Notes under the pieces: generated by a model
What the model saw: only the letters and a program-made list of their open reading frames with translations
Databases searched by the model: none
What the model was told of the DNA's origin: nothing
Program-made: the position numbers and the translations under genes
Assembly: GCA_018398805.1 (NCBI GenBank)
Contig: JAGFBZ010001970.1
Location: forward strand, 744,001 to 808,000
DNA: 64,000 bases
Direction of reading: 5' to 3'
Source: Hirundichthys speculiger
Lineage: Eukaryota > Chordata > Actinopteri > Beloniformes > Exocoetidae
Part shown: one piece after another, positions 47,917-61,065 of the stretch
Layout of the letters: each line of letters begins with the position of its first letter
Numbering within the stretch: the first letter of the stretch is position 1

Positions 47917-50900
47917 TACACCTTTCAGAGGGTATAATAGTTTAAAAGTCCTAACCCAGACTTCGAACTAACTGGCAAAGAATGACTGAATCTGTTTTAT
48001 TCTGCAAATGTTTAAAAAATATGCATTTGATGCCAGTTTAAAATAGGATAATGCATGCTAGAGAGTTTTATCCTGATACACAGAACCAATATTACAACTA
48101 AAATTGAATTACAATGGACCAAACTCTGTTTTCTAGAGAGGCGTTCTCCCAGAGCGCTCGGTCTCGTCTGATTGTTGCTTATTTTTGAGCTTTCCGATGC
48201 TGAAATTTAAGAAAGCAAGCATGTAAAGTAGTAATGTTAATATTTCTTTCCAGGAATAAATCTGTGTTGTAATGCAAGATGTTTACCACACACAAAAAAA
48301 GTAAAATAAAATAAAAAACAAACAAAAAAAGAGAAAGCATTTTTTTTCTATTGTTTTTGTTTTGGCAATATTATTTGTGGCAACAATATTATATATGGCT
48401 AATACTTAAATAAGTTCCAAAACAGTGCCAATGTGTAGAGTTGCACAATGTTAATAATGCTAAGATGCTCTATATTTATAGAATATGACATTCTTCACTT
48501 GCTTGAGGCTGTTGCACCGCTCTTCTCTGTTTGTCTCTGTAGCATTACCTTCTTCTTTTACCCTTAAAATCTACCCAGAAAAAAAAAGGATGTAAATAAA
48601 TGATTAAAGTGCCAACACACTCTTTAATTTATACCGTTTTAGTTCATTAAAAAACAACAGATATGCGACACTGTCAGATGGAGCTGAGTCTCAAGCAAAC
48701 GGGGTGTGGGCGTAAGAGAGAGTGACAAACCAAAAGGAGCTTGTTATTAAAATGTCATTTCCATCTCACAAATTGTGTAAAATATGGTGCACTGCCAGTT
48801 CTGCTCAAACAGGTATGGACATCACAGTTTAAACAGGTTCCAGAGGATATATGGGAGAAATGTCATGCACATAGCTCACCTGAAAAGGCCAATGCTGTTC
48901 CATAGCTCGTGTTTTCACATCAGAATCACACAGGAGCAGCATCATTTCAGCAAAAAGGCCCCTTTGACAAATGAACTGGGTTACTTCCTTAGTCTTGTAT
49001 TCACTGACATTAATTTGACTCTCCTCCTTATTCTGTTTGAAATATCTACGTGACGCAAACTACTCCTCGATTTGAAAGAACTCTTATATTTATACAAAGT
49101 AAAAAGAAAATAGTATGAATCTAAATCTCTTCATTAAATCTGTCTCCACATGGTGAGAACCTCTCAATCAAATTTTTCTTTTCCCTATCAGTTCCAAGCG
49201 AATGGGCATAGTAGTGGCATAATATTAGGTTATTACAAAAGCAAATCAGTCAGCAGAATTAATTTTCTTGCAAAATATGAGTCTTGGCTGAGGGGAATTA
49301 ATAACCACAGCAGAGCATTACGTTGATGCTGAATTTTCATCTCTTTCCTCTGCCATTCTCGTATGTGTTCAGGAATATGTCTGCTCTTCTGGTGGCAGAA
49401 TGTGGCTGTTGTTGTTTTTTTTTTTATTCAAACATTCAGAGGGAATGGCAATGAGGGGAGATTTGCAGACACAAATTCGCTGGGAAGTGCTTTTTTTTTT
49501 TCTTACCAAAGCAGGAGCAAATCTGAATATAAAAGCGCAAATTTATGCTTCGGGACATTTACTGTATATTGAGTGTTCACGGATCATAACAGAAAATTCA
49601 TTTCATCTATGCTCCACTTTACAAACCTGCTCGCCACTGTGGAGGGAATTTGAATAGTGAATTTATGTGCGCTGTAATCCATCCACATGTCCGATCAACA
49701 TGCTTTTCTTTGTTTAGTTTTTTTTTTTTTTTTTTTAATTCTACAAAGAGAAGCAACTGCATGCTTTTTATGGAGCTTCAGGTGCTGAGAGATATTTGAG
49801 TCTATGATTGAAAGAAACTGAAGTTAAAAAAAAAAAAAAAACATAAATAAATGATACATTTGCAGATGCTTCTGTTTATAAAATTACACAATGACAGCAT
49901 GATCTACAGTTTTCTCAGAATATTTATCCTGTTAGATTTTCCACACAATCCCATTCTAAAGGCCCCACTCACATTTAGTTTCCTAACCCCCCAAATGACT
50001 GAACAACTACACGACTGTTGCTTTGATCGCTGTTTGCGAAGAGTGTCGTCCCACCCGAAGTACAAGTGAGTATCAGAATAAAACACCAGGTGACAATGAA
50101 TGTAAAACATAGCCAACTGCAAAAAAGAAAAAAAAAAAAAAAAAAAAACATGACTTAAGAGCCAGAGTGAAGAGTACTTAACCGCAAAGCGTTCTTCACG
50201 TATACAGTGTCATGTATATAATCACCTCTGTCTGTGAATCACAAGCTTCCTGACAGGCAGGGACCAGAAGGTGGGGGAGAATTACTTTGGGAAAGAAATT
50301 GAACAAAAAGAAATTTCTAATACAGATTACAATGAGTTTCTAAACAACTTTTTCAAGTAAATCCAGATAAGGCAACTGAGTGTTGATTCTTTTTCCTGGG
50401 CACTCTGCACATGCTCTGTAGCATCCACCTGCAGCAAAGCCTTAAAAAACAAGAAAAAAAATCTGCAAGAGATTGCAAAGTGTAAAAGTACAAAATGTAC
50501 CAAACTATAAAGCAGTTTAATTCACTTCTCAAATAGTACTAATTCACTGACAGCTTAAGTGGCTGTCAATTTTTTATTTGAGTGATGTCATAAATCAACT
50601 ATAAAAAGCTTAATACAACAAGTTGAAAGGGGCATATTGCCAACGATTACAGTGTAAGGGAAATAATGAAAATATAGAAATGGTGATATAATAATATTTA
50701 TAATTGCTTATGGGTTTTTTGATGACCGGTCTGAGAAATATGCATTAATGAGGTTGAAGCTCTGGCCCGAGGGGAGACCAGATGTCTCTCTCACAGCTTC
50801 ATGCTCGGGGCGTTGCAAGCTTTTCAAAGGTGTGGGGGATGTGGTTCATTTTATTTTATTTTTCATGTGGGGAGCGGGTCTTTCTAAAAACTGAGACTCT

Positions 50901-51185
50901 TAACAACTGTTACATGTTATTCCACATTTTTATTTGAGCTCATTTCCATTAAGTCCTCCACTTTGCCACATGAGAATCTTTGAGAGTTTGTTTACAGATG
51001 GTTACAGTTCCACACAAAGGTTGATGATTTGACATGAAACAAACAAACTGACCCTGTGACCCAATAGACCCTTATCAAAATATTTAAATTTAACTTTAAA
51101 TTGGGTATTTCATATATGCACACCAGGTGCATGTGCACCTGAGATGGAAATGAGCACCACCTGACACACATGTACAGACACAGCC
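47917..51185. other. Gene-free, mostly unique sequence
   Basis: AT-rich with long T and A runs (49718, 49826, 50132). No gene, transposon end or regulatory feature could be supported. Confidence 0.5.
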
Positions 51186-52065
51186 CAGGGCATAAAATTA
51201 GATTTTTTACCAAGTAGCCCCTGGCTACCAGGTTTTTGAAGTTGGTAGCCTGCAATTTTGGTCGGCAGTGTTTTTCGTCGCCCCATACGCCCCCGTAGAC
51301 TGCTGACATTATCATGGAGGCTCAATGGCTTCAATGGCCTCTAGCATCTGTAGTAGACATTTCTCCAGCACATCCTTAGTAAAACCATCAGGGAAACACT
51401 ATTGTACTGGTGTGACATTATGAAACATCTGCACCACCTCACTATATCTGCCAGGAGATCTAAGCTTCCTGGAGAAAAACTGGAATCTGCATGAAAGAAG
51501 CTACAAGTTTAGAAGTCTGTTTAACAGTCACGCAGTAGCTTTTTTTGCCCATGAAGTCCCACAGTGGTTTGACATTTTAGACTCCCAGCATGTTACACAG
51601 ACTTGAAACCGACTTACTTGTACTGTCAATACTACATTTGAATTTTCAACAGCCCAAAATATGAACTCAGATCACCTAGCAACAATGCAAACACAATTTG
51701 GAATTATCATTTCTAAAAAGCAAATGTACAAAAGTTACTTGTCCTATGCTGCATGTGAGTTATATCATGTATATTGTTCTGTTTGTTTTACCTCTGTGTG
51801 TATGTCTCTGTGAAATGGACAACCCCCCCCCCCCCAACTAATTCAGCTATTTTTTCATTATATTAAACATAAAATAGAATCATCTCATGTATCACCTTTC
51901 AGAACAAGGGAAACAGAGTTGTACAGGCAATTCCCATCCCGTCGTCTTAATGGGGCTCAACTCTTTGTATTTTGACGCCAACAACCGAAAAAAGTGTGTC
52001 GGTTTCCACAACAAATTAAACAATTTAGTACTGCAGTTAGTTGTCAGTATGATTGGGGTGTAGGT

Positions 52066-52115
52066 TGTGTGTGTGTGTGTGGGTGTGTGTGTGGGTGTGT
52101 GTGTGTGTGGGGGGT
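52066..52115. repeat. (TG)n / GGGTGTG microsatellite
   Basis: Alternating TG with periodic GGG, within the outer hAT-like element. Confidence 0.85.
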
Positions 52116-52319
52116 GACAGACAGAATTTCAATAGGAAATTTCATCAGTTCACTATTGTTCTATTTGAAATATTTTTTTAATCAATGTCAATATGATCAA
52201 GAATAGCTTGTGGGTCTATCTATATAATGTATATATGGTGATAGAAAAGTTTTGACAGATCGCGTATGAAAAACCCCTATTATCGCCCACTATCACTACA
52301 TTTCAGAAGCGTTTACAAG

Positions 52320-52660
52320 CATGTGTTGTAAGGTAGCCTGGCCCTTTAAGCGGGGTAGCCTGATGGGTAATGTAGTTTGTGAGGTGTGGGCGGCTGAACG
52401 GAGCAAGTGAAGTGAGCATGAGCAGCGGCCGAGTGTTATGGATTTGCTTCCTCCGTTGACTGACAGGAGCCGAAAAATACAGGCTGTAACGCTGTCAGTT
52501 CCGTGCAGTTCCTAAATAAAGTGCTGTTCAGAGCAGAGAAAACTGGACTTTTTCTTTCGTTTTCACTGGCGTGTTACCCGCTTGTCACGAGCCTGGAATA
52601 GCACAGGCGGTTTCCCTGCTACGGTTCGGAGACCAGAGGCCGTACGTTAACACATGAAAG
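52320..52660 (-). mobile_element. Diverged family A-related remnant
   Basis: Read on the minus strand it matches the interior of the family A copies: GGCTCCTGTCAGTCAACGG, CTCATGCTCACTTCACTT, ACTACATTACCCATCAGGC and TTAAAGGGCCAGGCTA. The terminal CAGTGATCCC ends are absent and the similarity is lower than among the three main copies, so this is an older relic or a related larger element. Confidence 0.65.
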
Positions 52661-53639
52661 CGCATTTTGATGTGATGCGATGTGCACCCAAAACATGGCC
52701 ACTTTTCGCCAAATAAACTTTGTTTCTAAATTAGATATGTTTGCCTTGGTGACACATTACAAATGTGCAGAAATCATAGAACTAAAAATCTTTTCTTTTT
52801 AAGTTGATGGTGGATTGTTTTGGCCCTCGCCACTTCCTACAAGGCAGAACAAAACGATCGAAATGGTCAAATTTTGGTCTCATTTGGCCAGAGGCGGCTC
52901 TTCCGTGGGGGCACGGGGGGGCAGTGGCCCCCCCTGTGAAATGATTGGCCACCCTGTGTGCCCCCCCAAAATTTTCATTGGAAATTTATATTATTGAAAC
53001 TCCGATTTCCGACGCTCCTGAACGCAACTTCGTTGTCCGACTGAATGCACCAAAGACGTTAGTTTGATCTTTTGGTTGGTCCCCTGCGGTTGGTTTGGAT
53101 TTGAAGAAGCTTGGGAACGTTTGCCGATGCCGGAGGAGAAGACGAGCAGCTTTGCACCTATGCGGTAAGAAGACTGTATTAGTTTTGAATTTCATGAAGT
53201 TTGGCTAACACCTGTGCAAACTACTGTTAAAATCTATTTAGCTCCATTTGCATGGAAAATGTTCGTGTGGTTTGAGGAATAAAGAGAAAGAAATTAGGCA
53301 TGTATTCCTACTATAAATTCTTGTTGGATTCGGACAGTCCGAAGCTGAAGACTTGTGCTTCAAATTGAAAATGTGCTAATTAATGTTATTGTCACAGCTA
53401 ATAGTGCACATGTCTGTGTTATAGCTAAACCAGACAGACAGTTAAGTTTAGTTACCCACGTTTTTGTTTCAGTTACTTTTCAACAACTTAAATTGAAGCT
53501 GAGGATAATTAAATAAATAAACTTTTTTGTGATATGTTTGACAGACAATAATACGGAGAGTAGACATTGAAGATTTTTTCATTAAACAGAAGTGAGCAGG
53601 GACAGAGCAGGTCAGACTGACAGCACTGACAGCTACAGA

Positions 53640-53698
53640 GAGGGTCAGGGTTAGAGGGTTAGAGGGTTAGGGGTTAGCGTTAGGGTTAGGGTTTGAGG

Positions 53699-53731
<33 letters not shown>

Positions 53732-53745
53732 CTAACCCTAACCCT
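53640..53745. repeat. Telomere-like (TTAGGG/GTTA)n block
   Basis: The block starts with AGGGTCAGGGTTAGAGGGTT and runs through GTTAGGGTTAGGGTTTGAGG into six to seven copies of GTTA. It ends with the opposite-strand form CTAACCCTAACCCTG, so the two ends are inverted to each other. It is interstitial, within the hAT element, and it falls inside or beside a possible coding exon. Confidence 0.88.
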
Positions 53746-54530
53746 GAATGCAGCCAGGGACCATCGTGTGTTGTTGAGCCAACCATCCAGGACCAGAGCA
53801 GCAACCATGAGCCTCCAGGTGAAAATACACATATGAGAAAAGTGATGCACTCTGTGATAAACTGTATTTATACCATATAATATTATTTATTTGTTGTTGT
53901 GTCATAGTTGGGTGAATTAAATGACAAAATTACCTACTCTAAATTACTAAACTGATGGCACTGTATTCTGTGCAGTTTTTAATTGTGTCTTTGTTAAATG
54001 TCTGCAATTTATGCCACGTTGTAAAATTTTATTTTTATATATATATATAAAGTTTATTAAAGGGGTATTAACTCTGTTTCAATCCATACCTTTAGATGCA
54101 CCAGTGGAGGAACTGGATACTTGTGACCCTGATGACTGTTCAGAATCAGATGGCAGCAGCAGCATCAGACACGTACCAGCCCTGCCTATATTTGCTACAC
54201 CTAAAGGTCCCCAAGGGGATTATTCAACACAAAATGTAATTAATGCACCATTTAGCAACATTTAAAGCTTGAAGACATCAGTGTGTTATTTCAAAATAAT
54301 CATTGTTCAATAATGACATAGTCCTACACTATTTTAACATTGTCTGCTAAGTTTCATTCTCCAGACTAATTTTGAAACTTTTAAATATTAACAGATATTT
54401 CTCAGACAAGAGCTGCGGGCCCTACACAACCAATCTTGACAACTTTCCCTCGCACACAGCAAGGACGGGGTAGATCAAGAGCCTTCTTCTTTTCTATGCA
54501 GAACACTGTGATGCTTACTGAGCTGTGAAC
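53726..54530 (+). pseudogene. Possible remnant of spliced hAT transposase N-terminus
   Basis: Three putative exons join in phase. Exon a ends at about 53818 (SSNHEPP, followed by GTGAAAA). Exon b (about 54096-54206) reads DAPVEELDTCDPDDCSESDG and ends before a weak GTCCCC donor. Exon c (54395-54529) follows an AACAG acceptor and reads ISQTRAAGPTQPILTTFPRT and then QQGRGRSRAFF before a stop. The GPTQPILTTFP motif resembles the 'GPxQPxLxxFP' segment before the TTF-type zinc finger in many fish hAT transposases. The finger, the catalytic part and the dimerisation region are all absent. Exon structure is predicted only from splice-like sites. Confidence 0.42.
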
Positions 54531-55202
54531 TAATAAATAATTTTAGAATATGGAGTATTGTTACTGTTTATTATTGTTCTCAGATTTACTATAAAATGTA
54601 TAGTGCTGCTTATTGTATTCTATTTTATTATTATTATTCAAAAACTTACATTACTGCACAGAACATTGAAGATTATTTCATTACGGATTGAGGGTAAATA
54701 TTGTTGTTGTTCACTGTGATGTATTGAGTAGTACATAACTCTATGATGTTTATGGTATACAGCTGAGAACTGATTGCTAAAAGTACAGAATATTATTTCT
54801 TATAAGAAGTAGAAACTGACAGGGTTGTAAATAATGCTGTTCTTGCACAATATTTGTCACTTAATTGGCCTTAGGATACTGTTGCTTACCAGTTTTACAT
54901 AATGGGCAGATGTTGCAGATGATGATGTTGTTGTAATTCACATAAACAAGGAAACATGTCCATCATAATTTTAATGTTAACAGTGCAAAATGAAAAGGTT
55001 ATACCCACCTTTCCTATTGGGTTAAAGAGCCAATAAAAACATGAAAAATACTTTGTAAAAGCGAGAGGTCGGTAGCAGCTTTAATTTTTTCTTTTTGGTG
55101 GCCCCCCCAAAATATCTGTTGTACCCCCCGTGCCCCCCCACTAAAATTAATCTGGAGCCGCCCCTGCATTTGGCGACCAGTTAGTCGCGATTTTATGCCC
55201 TG

Positions 55203-55832
55203 CAGCCCCCAACCATCAACCAACCACTTTCACAAACTGACAAAAAAAATTAGTGTAGTTATTTTAATCCTAAATTTATTTCATTGCTCACCTGCGAATC
55301 TTCCTGTAACTTTCTGTAATCGATGCTTCCAGCAGCCATCTGGACAACCATCCTAAACAAACAGGGTGCAGTGGTAAAGAATTGACGAGGAGAGTGGTAA
55401 ACCTAATGGTGACATGGGCCGGACTGGATTGTGAGACAAATTTTGTTTCCTGGTGCAAGCATGTCCACAAAAACAATATTAGGGCTTCAAATAATCCACT
55501 TTTGAGTAGCTATGTACCGGTACGAACCATGAGCCCAGATTATTCCCGCCTCCTCAGCACAAGCCAAATGACAACACAAATACAGCAAGAGATGATGAAT
55601 GACCGGTTGATGATTGGCTGTTCTGTACTAGACAGAACAGCCAATCATCAACTGGTTCCACTGATTGCCTGCCTCATGCTTTAAGGAACAACAGGAGAGG
55701 GACGGGGGCGGGAGGCAGCCACTGCTGCAGAACAATAAACACGGACGCAGTGAAGCCAGAGTAACTGAACGACTGTAGTTGGCATTTGTGCAAAACTGGG
55801 GGGAAAAAGTGGGAGTGTTAAACGTTCTCCCA
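55203..55832. other. Stretch between elements, with hairpin and a candidate tiny exon
   Basis: This 630-bp stretch separates the outer hAT from the CACTA-like element. On the minus strand at 55292-55339 it could encode MAAGSIDYRKLQEDSQ followed by a good GTGAGC splice donor, which looks like the first coding exon of a gene. The peptide is not one I recognise, and chance cannot be excluded. A strong hairpin lies at 55602-55656. The 55690-55760 part is GC-rich. Confidence 0.35.
55602..55656. repeat. 25-bp hairpin with 5-base loop
   Basis: The arms 55602-55626 and 55632-55656 are inverse with one mismatch. Core sequence GATTGGCTGTTCTGT, loop ACTAG. Each arm contains an inverted CCAAT-box sequence (ATTGG / CCAAT). 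Confidence 0.88.
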
Positions 55833-56050
55833 CACTGCAAAAACTGTATTCTAAGTAAGATTAAGTATCTTGGAGCAAGGTGATATTTACTTATTTTTTT
55901 AATCTGATAAGATATTTTTCTCAGCAGGCAGGTTTTATGTTAGACTCTGTCACTTGTTTTAAGTGTTATGATCCTTGATTATCACAATAAAATATTACAG
56001 CTTGTCTCCCAGATTTTATAGGCTATTCTGAGTAAGTTCATGCTTGAAAC

Positions 56051-56902
56051 CATGGGCGGAGTTTGCGGGGAGGCAGGGGGAAGCATTGCTCCCCCTGGTG
56101 GCTGAAATATGTAATTGCATTGTCAACGAACTGGCAAAAATAAATAAATGTTTTTGACCGTAATGTTTTTTTTAAGTCCAAAATAAACTGCAGTATATTG
56201 TGACAGTTAAATGAATCATGTTATATTTTGTTTCTTAATACATTTAAAGGTGGGGTGGGTGTTGTTTTTTTGCAACACTTTTTACAATATTGCCTGAAAA
56301 CCTTTTCACATTTCCATTGCACCCACTGAAATAAAATGTTTGCAAAAAAAACTAAACATTTTGGTCCAGTCTAGAAGGTATAATCAGAGAAAAACTCTGA
56401 CCAATCAAAAAAGTGATCATCACTATTTTGATTGGCTGCCTAATACGTCCATCAAATATCACCCCTCCCTCCCTCCCTCCCTATGGTTCATGCAGTCGTG
56501 AATCATGTGAAGGCGTGGTTTCGAGGGGTGCGCTGAAGAGGAGGAGGCGGAGCCTTTGGGAGGAGGGAGGGAGTGTATATTTTCAAAATCTCACTTGAGT
56601 TGGATTGCTGGAACCGTTTTTCAAACAACACCTACTCCACCTTTAACATCATTAACATTAACATTTATAACATCTACTGTATCCTGTTGCAACTACTGGT
56701 TTTGAACATCATCTAATCTTGGACTTCATGGTTTCGTGGTGAGTGTATCTTGTGTGCCATCATGTGCGCGCGAGCTTGCACATATGTGCAAATCGCGCCG
56801 GTTCGCGTGCATGCGCGCCGGTTCGCGTGAGAGTGCGCCCGTTTGTTGAAAGTGCTTAACAATTTTTGCCCCCCCTGACGCAAAAGTCAAACTACGCCTA
56901 TG
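56051..56902. mobile_element. Non-autonomous hAT with perfect 8-bp TSD
   Basis: The ends are CATGGGCGGAGTTTG and, inverted, CATAGGCGTAGTTTG. CTTGAAAC flanks both sides exactly (56043-56050 and 56903-56910). It has no coding frame. Near its right end the GC-rich unit CGCGCCGGTTCGCGTG occurs twice (about 56795 and 56815). A TTAA-flanked MITE (56248-56642) is nested within. Confidence 0.88.
56248..56642. mobile_element. TTAA-flanked MITE nested in a hAT
   Basis: The ends are AGGTGGGGTGGGTGTTGTTT and, inverted, AGGTGGAGTAGGTGTTGTTT: 18 of 20 bases agree. TTAA lies on each side (56244-56247, 56643-56646). Inside, a CCCT repeat (56462-56481) and an inverse GGGAGGAGGGAGGGAG (56558-56573) could pair. 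No coding frame. piggyBac-like or PIF/Harbinger-like origin cannot be separated. Confidence 0.83.
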
Positions 56903-57348
56903 CTTGAAACTAGAATATCAACAGATACAAAGCTATGGCATCAACATTTACAAGTATAAAACTGCTTTTCCAAAGTAAACATTTCTTATTTCGAGCATGA
57001 ACTAAGAAATTATGATTTTGACATAATTTTATCTGTTCAAATAATTAAAACGAATAGCAGCCAGAAACAGTAGAATCAATTGTTTTATTATCAATGAAAA
57101 AATAGAAAGTATGCAGTCATATACTTGCACAGTACTATAAACTGACACTTAACAATTTAAACATTTAAGATGTAACATTTAAAACAGCTTTAAACAGAGA
57201 CTGTCATTACACATCCAGTGGAAAAAGAGACAATTTCACTGTATTGTATGTTTTCATCTAACACATACTTTCCATGATTTGATCTCCTAAAGTCAAATTA
57301 CATGGCAACTTTAAAAGTTGGTCATATTGTATCAGGGGAACACACCAG

Positions 57349-58548
57349 TTATTTTTCACTGTCTTCCAATTCTATTATATCCCCAAGATAGTACTTTATC
57401 TGTACAAAGGTTTGGCCGCTGCTAATTGTATAATAGGGGGTAAAATCCACCAGCTTTTCAGCATTGACTAACTCAGTGGCCTGCGCAAGGTATAGGACCT
57501 CAACTTGATATGCCATGACGTTTCGATCAAAGTGTATAGTCTGAAATGGTTGGTATTCCAAACAATGAAGCATAGAATCAACAATGTATATGTTTTTGAC
57601 CAGCCCAAATTCTGGCATATTACCATTTACTACTTTGGCAAGGATCATTGACTTCTGGGTTTTATATTTACAGCCATTTATTGTAACCACTTGACTGACA
57701 CAGCAGGGTTTACGTCATCATGCTGTAGATACTGTAAATACTGTAGATCTTTAATCTCAGATACAGGTCCCATCTCCCTTTCATTCGAAAAGATTGGGCG
57801 TAATGAAGGGTCAACATTTTGGCAGCTTTCACATATCTGGTTCTGATTGATCAAAGACATGCAGATGTTTTTAAAATTCACCTCTGAAGCCCATTGTTAA
57901 AGAGGCAGTGTTTAGATTCAAACCGCAAACACATATGTCTCACCATTGGACCCAGTGATTTAATCTGTGATGGCAAATGTATCAGATAATGCTGTTTAGG
58001 TGTAATATTGCGTTCTGGGAAAAGCTCCTTCCAATACTTCATATGATTTTCAATCAGTGACTTCAATCTGGAAACAGTTGCAATGGTAAGAACAGGTGCA
58101 AACACTATCTGCACAATCTCTATTAGTTCTTTTATTAGATGCACATATCCATTATCCTCCAAGCTTCCCCAAACAAATGGTAATATCCTTAGCAGTACAA
58201 GGATTTGCCCAGATGACTGTTTTAATTTACCATCACTTGACAATGTACTCAGTGAAATTGGGGATGGCCGATCTCTCAAATCCAGAGGGGAATAAGGGAA
58301 ACCCAGAATAGCAGAATTCACAGAGTCCAGATCTATCAGTCCTGACTGAACAAGATGGTGCAACACTCTTGATTTCCAAAGGAGCTGTGCCTTCCAGAAT
58401 TACATGCATAATGTCTTGAGATGTTTGTTGTATATGTCAAAGGCAGGGAATTCAATTAATTTGCTCCTTCGATTGATCCCATACGTTGTTCTCAAGCTGT
58501 TGCGAAGCAAGTCTGTATCTGTCTTTTCTATTCCATCAATCTGTCTGA
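57349..58548 (-). pseudogene. CACTA/EnSpm-like transposase, C-terminal part
   Basis: Read on the minus strand from 58548. The first piece, in order, gives GIEKTDTDLLRNSLRTTYGI and NRRSKLIEFPAFDIYN, then, after frameshifts near 58415 and 58365, LRDRPSPISLSTLSSDGKLK and KQSSGQILVLLRILPFVWG. ITPKQHYLIHLPSQIKSLGP and MVRHMCLRFESKHCLF follow, the most conserved block. A one-base shift near 57888 precedes NFKNICMSLINQNQICES. The last part (57349-57690) contains GLVKNIYIVDSMLHCLEYQP and LAQATELVNAEKLVDFTPYY. This set of motifs is characteristic of the large EnSpm proteins found in fish genomes. At least three frameshifts make it a pseudogene. The missing exon part lies across the Tc1 insertion at 60173. 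Confidence 0.7.
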
Positions 58549-58550
58549 TA

Positions 58551-60170
<1,620 letters not shown>

Positions 60171-60172
60171 TA

Positions 60173-61065
60173 TGCCTCTTCAAAGTTCTTTTAGTAAATG
60201 CATCCATATTGAAGTGTGACTGCATGTCCTCAAAAGAACACTCACAGTGCCTACATTTACTGTAGGCAAAGCCAACACCTTCCTTGAACCCTGCCAGTTC
60301 ATGTTGTGTCCCCACAAACAGAGACCATAGCACCAAAAATGGTTTTCTGTCCATTAATTGTTTGCATTTTAACATCGTTGTACAATACATCCATGTCCTT
60401 TTTGATTCTGTTCAATATTACATTAAATCACTTTGACTGAGGTCTACAGATCTAGCCATGGCAAGTAACCTTATAGCAGAAAGTTTAGATCTGTATTTTG
60501 GATTTATGTTTGCGAGGATGTAATATACCATCAACAGCTATTTTTTGATGTGAAGGATCCTAGTGGATTACAAATCTCTATTTCATCTGTGTACAGATTA
60601 ATTTGCAATGCTTTTGGTTTCTCTGAAAAAAAGGGATGTGACAATGTCCTGAACAAAACCCTCCTTGCATCTTTGGGGTCCCTTCTCAATCATAGAGAAT
60701 ACCTTGAGGTGTGATAAGAATTGTTCTAGACTTTTGACCAATGGTATATAATGAAAAACGTTGTCTTTAATGACAAAGTCTTTTGATGCCCCATGTTTTC
60801 TCTTGCATAGAATTTGAGCAATAGGAATTTCCTCTGCATCCAAAATACTTAACTGCTCCTTCATAACACTGTTCTGTTGAAATGTCGTAGTAACACTTGT
60901 GAATGGATCGACAAAACTGTCAAATACATCCATTACTTCTTTTTGAAGGTGTCCTGATGTGTTTTCCGAGTGCCTCTTTAGCATCTGCTCTATCTGGCTC
61001 CTGAGGCTGTTCACCAGTGATGACTGGTACTTCTGTACCTCAGCAACTATGTCATTCATGCTTCT
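60173..61065 (-). pseudogene. CACTA/EnSpm-like transposase, central part
   Basis: On the minus strand an exon probably starts after the acceptor TTTTTAG near 61066. It reads MNDIVAEVQKYQSSLVNSLR, SQIEQMLKRHSENTSGHLQK, VMDVFDSFVDPFTSVTTTF, then FHYIPLVKSLEQFLSHLKVF (60598-61059). After several stops the coding trace continues at 60330-60173 with HELAGFKEGVGFAYSKCRHC and ECSFEDMQSHF, a strongly conserved block with a CRHCECSF zinc-knuckle-like motif. The Tc1 element breaks the exon right after it. These parts match the layout of fish EnSpm proteins as I know them; the frame is not intact. Confidence 0.65.

Larger units (their letters stand above)
52889..55166 (+). mobile_element. hAT element with perfect 8-bp TSD, nested in the outer hAT
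   Basis: The ends are CAGAGGCGGCTC and, inverted, CAGGGGCGGCTCCAG. Both sides carry CATTTGGC exactly (52881-52888 and 55167-55174), the 8-bp duplication made by hAT transposases. Subterminal G/C-rich tracts (GGGGGCACGGGGGGGCA and its inverse) are typical of this fish hAT type. A telomere-like repeat block lies inside (53640-53745). A broken N-terminal coding region may survive in spliced form (53726-54530). The 2278-bp length is too short for a full transposase gene, so it is non-autonomous. Confidence 0.92.
51186..55202. mobile_element. Outer hAT-like element hosting another hAT
   Basis: The left end CAGGGCATAAAAT and the right end ATTTTATGCCCTG are perfect 13-bp inverses. The sequence adjoining the inner element on both sides (TTTGGTCTCATTTGGC and GACCAGTTAGTCGCGATTT) belongs to it. 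Without the inner hAT it is about 1.7 kb. No transposase is readable, and the 8-bp target duplication expected for hAT is not clear (ACACAGCC left, CAGCCCCC right). The CAGGG start and general look fit hAT; the family is inferred. It also contains a TG-rich tract (52066-52110) and a diverged family A remnant. Confidence 0.65.
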
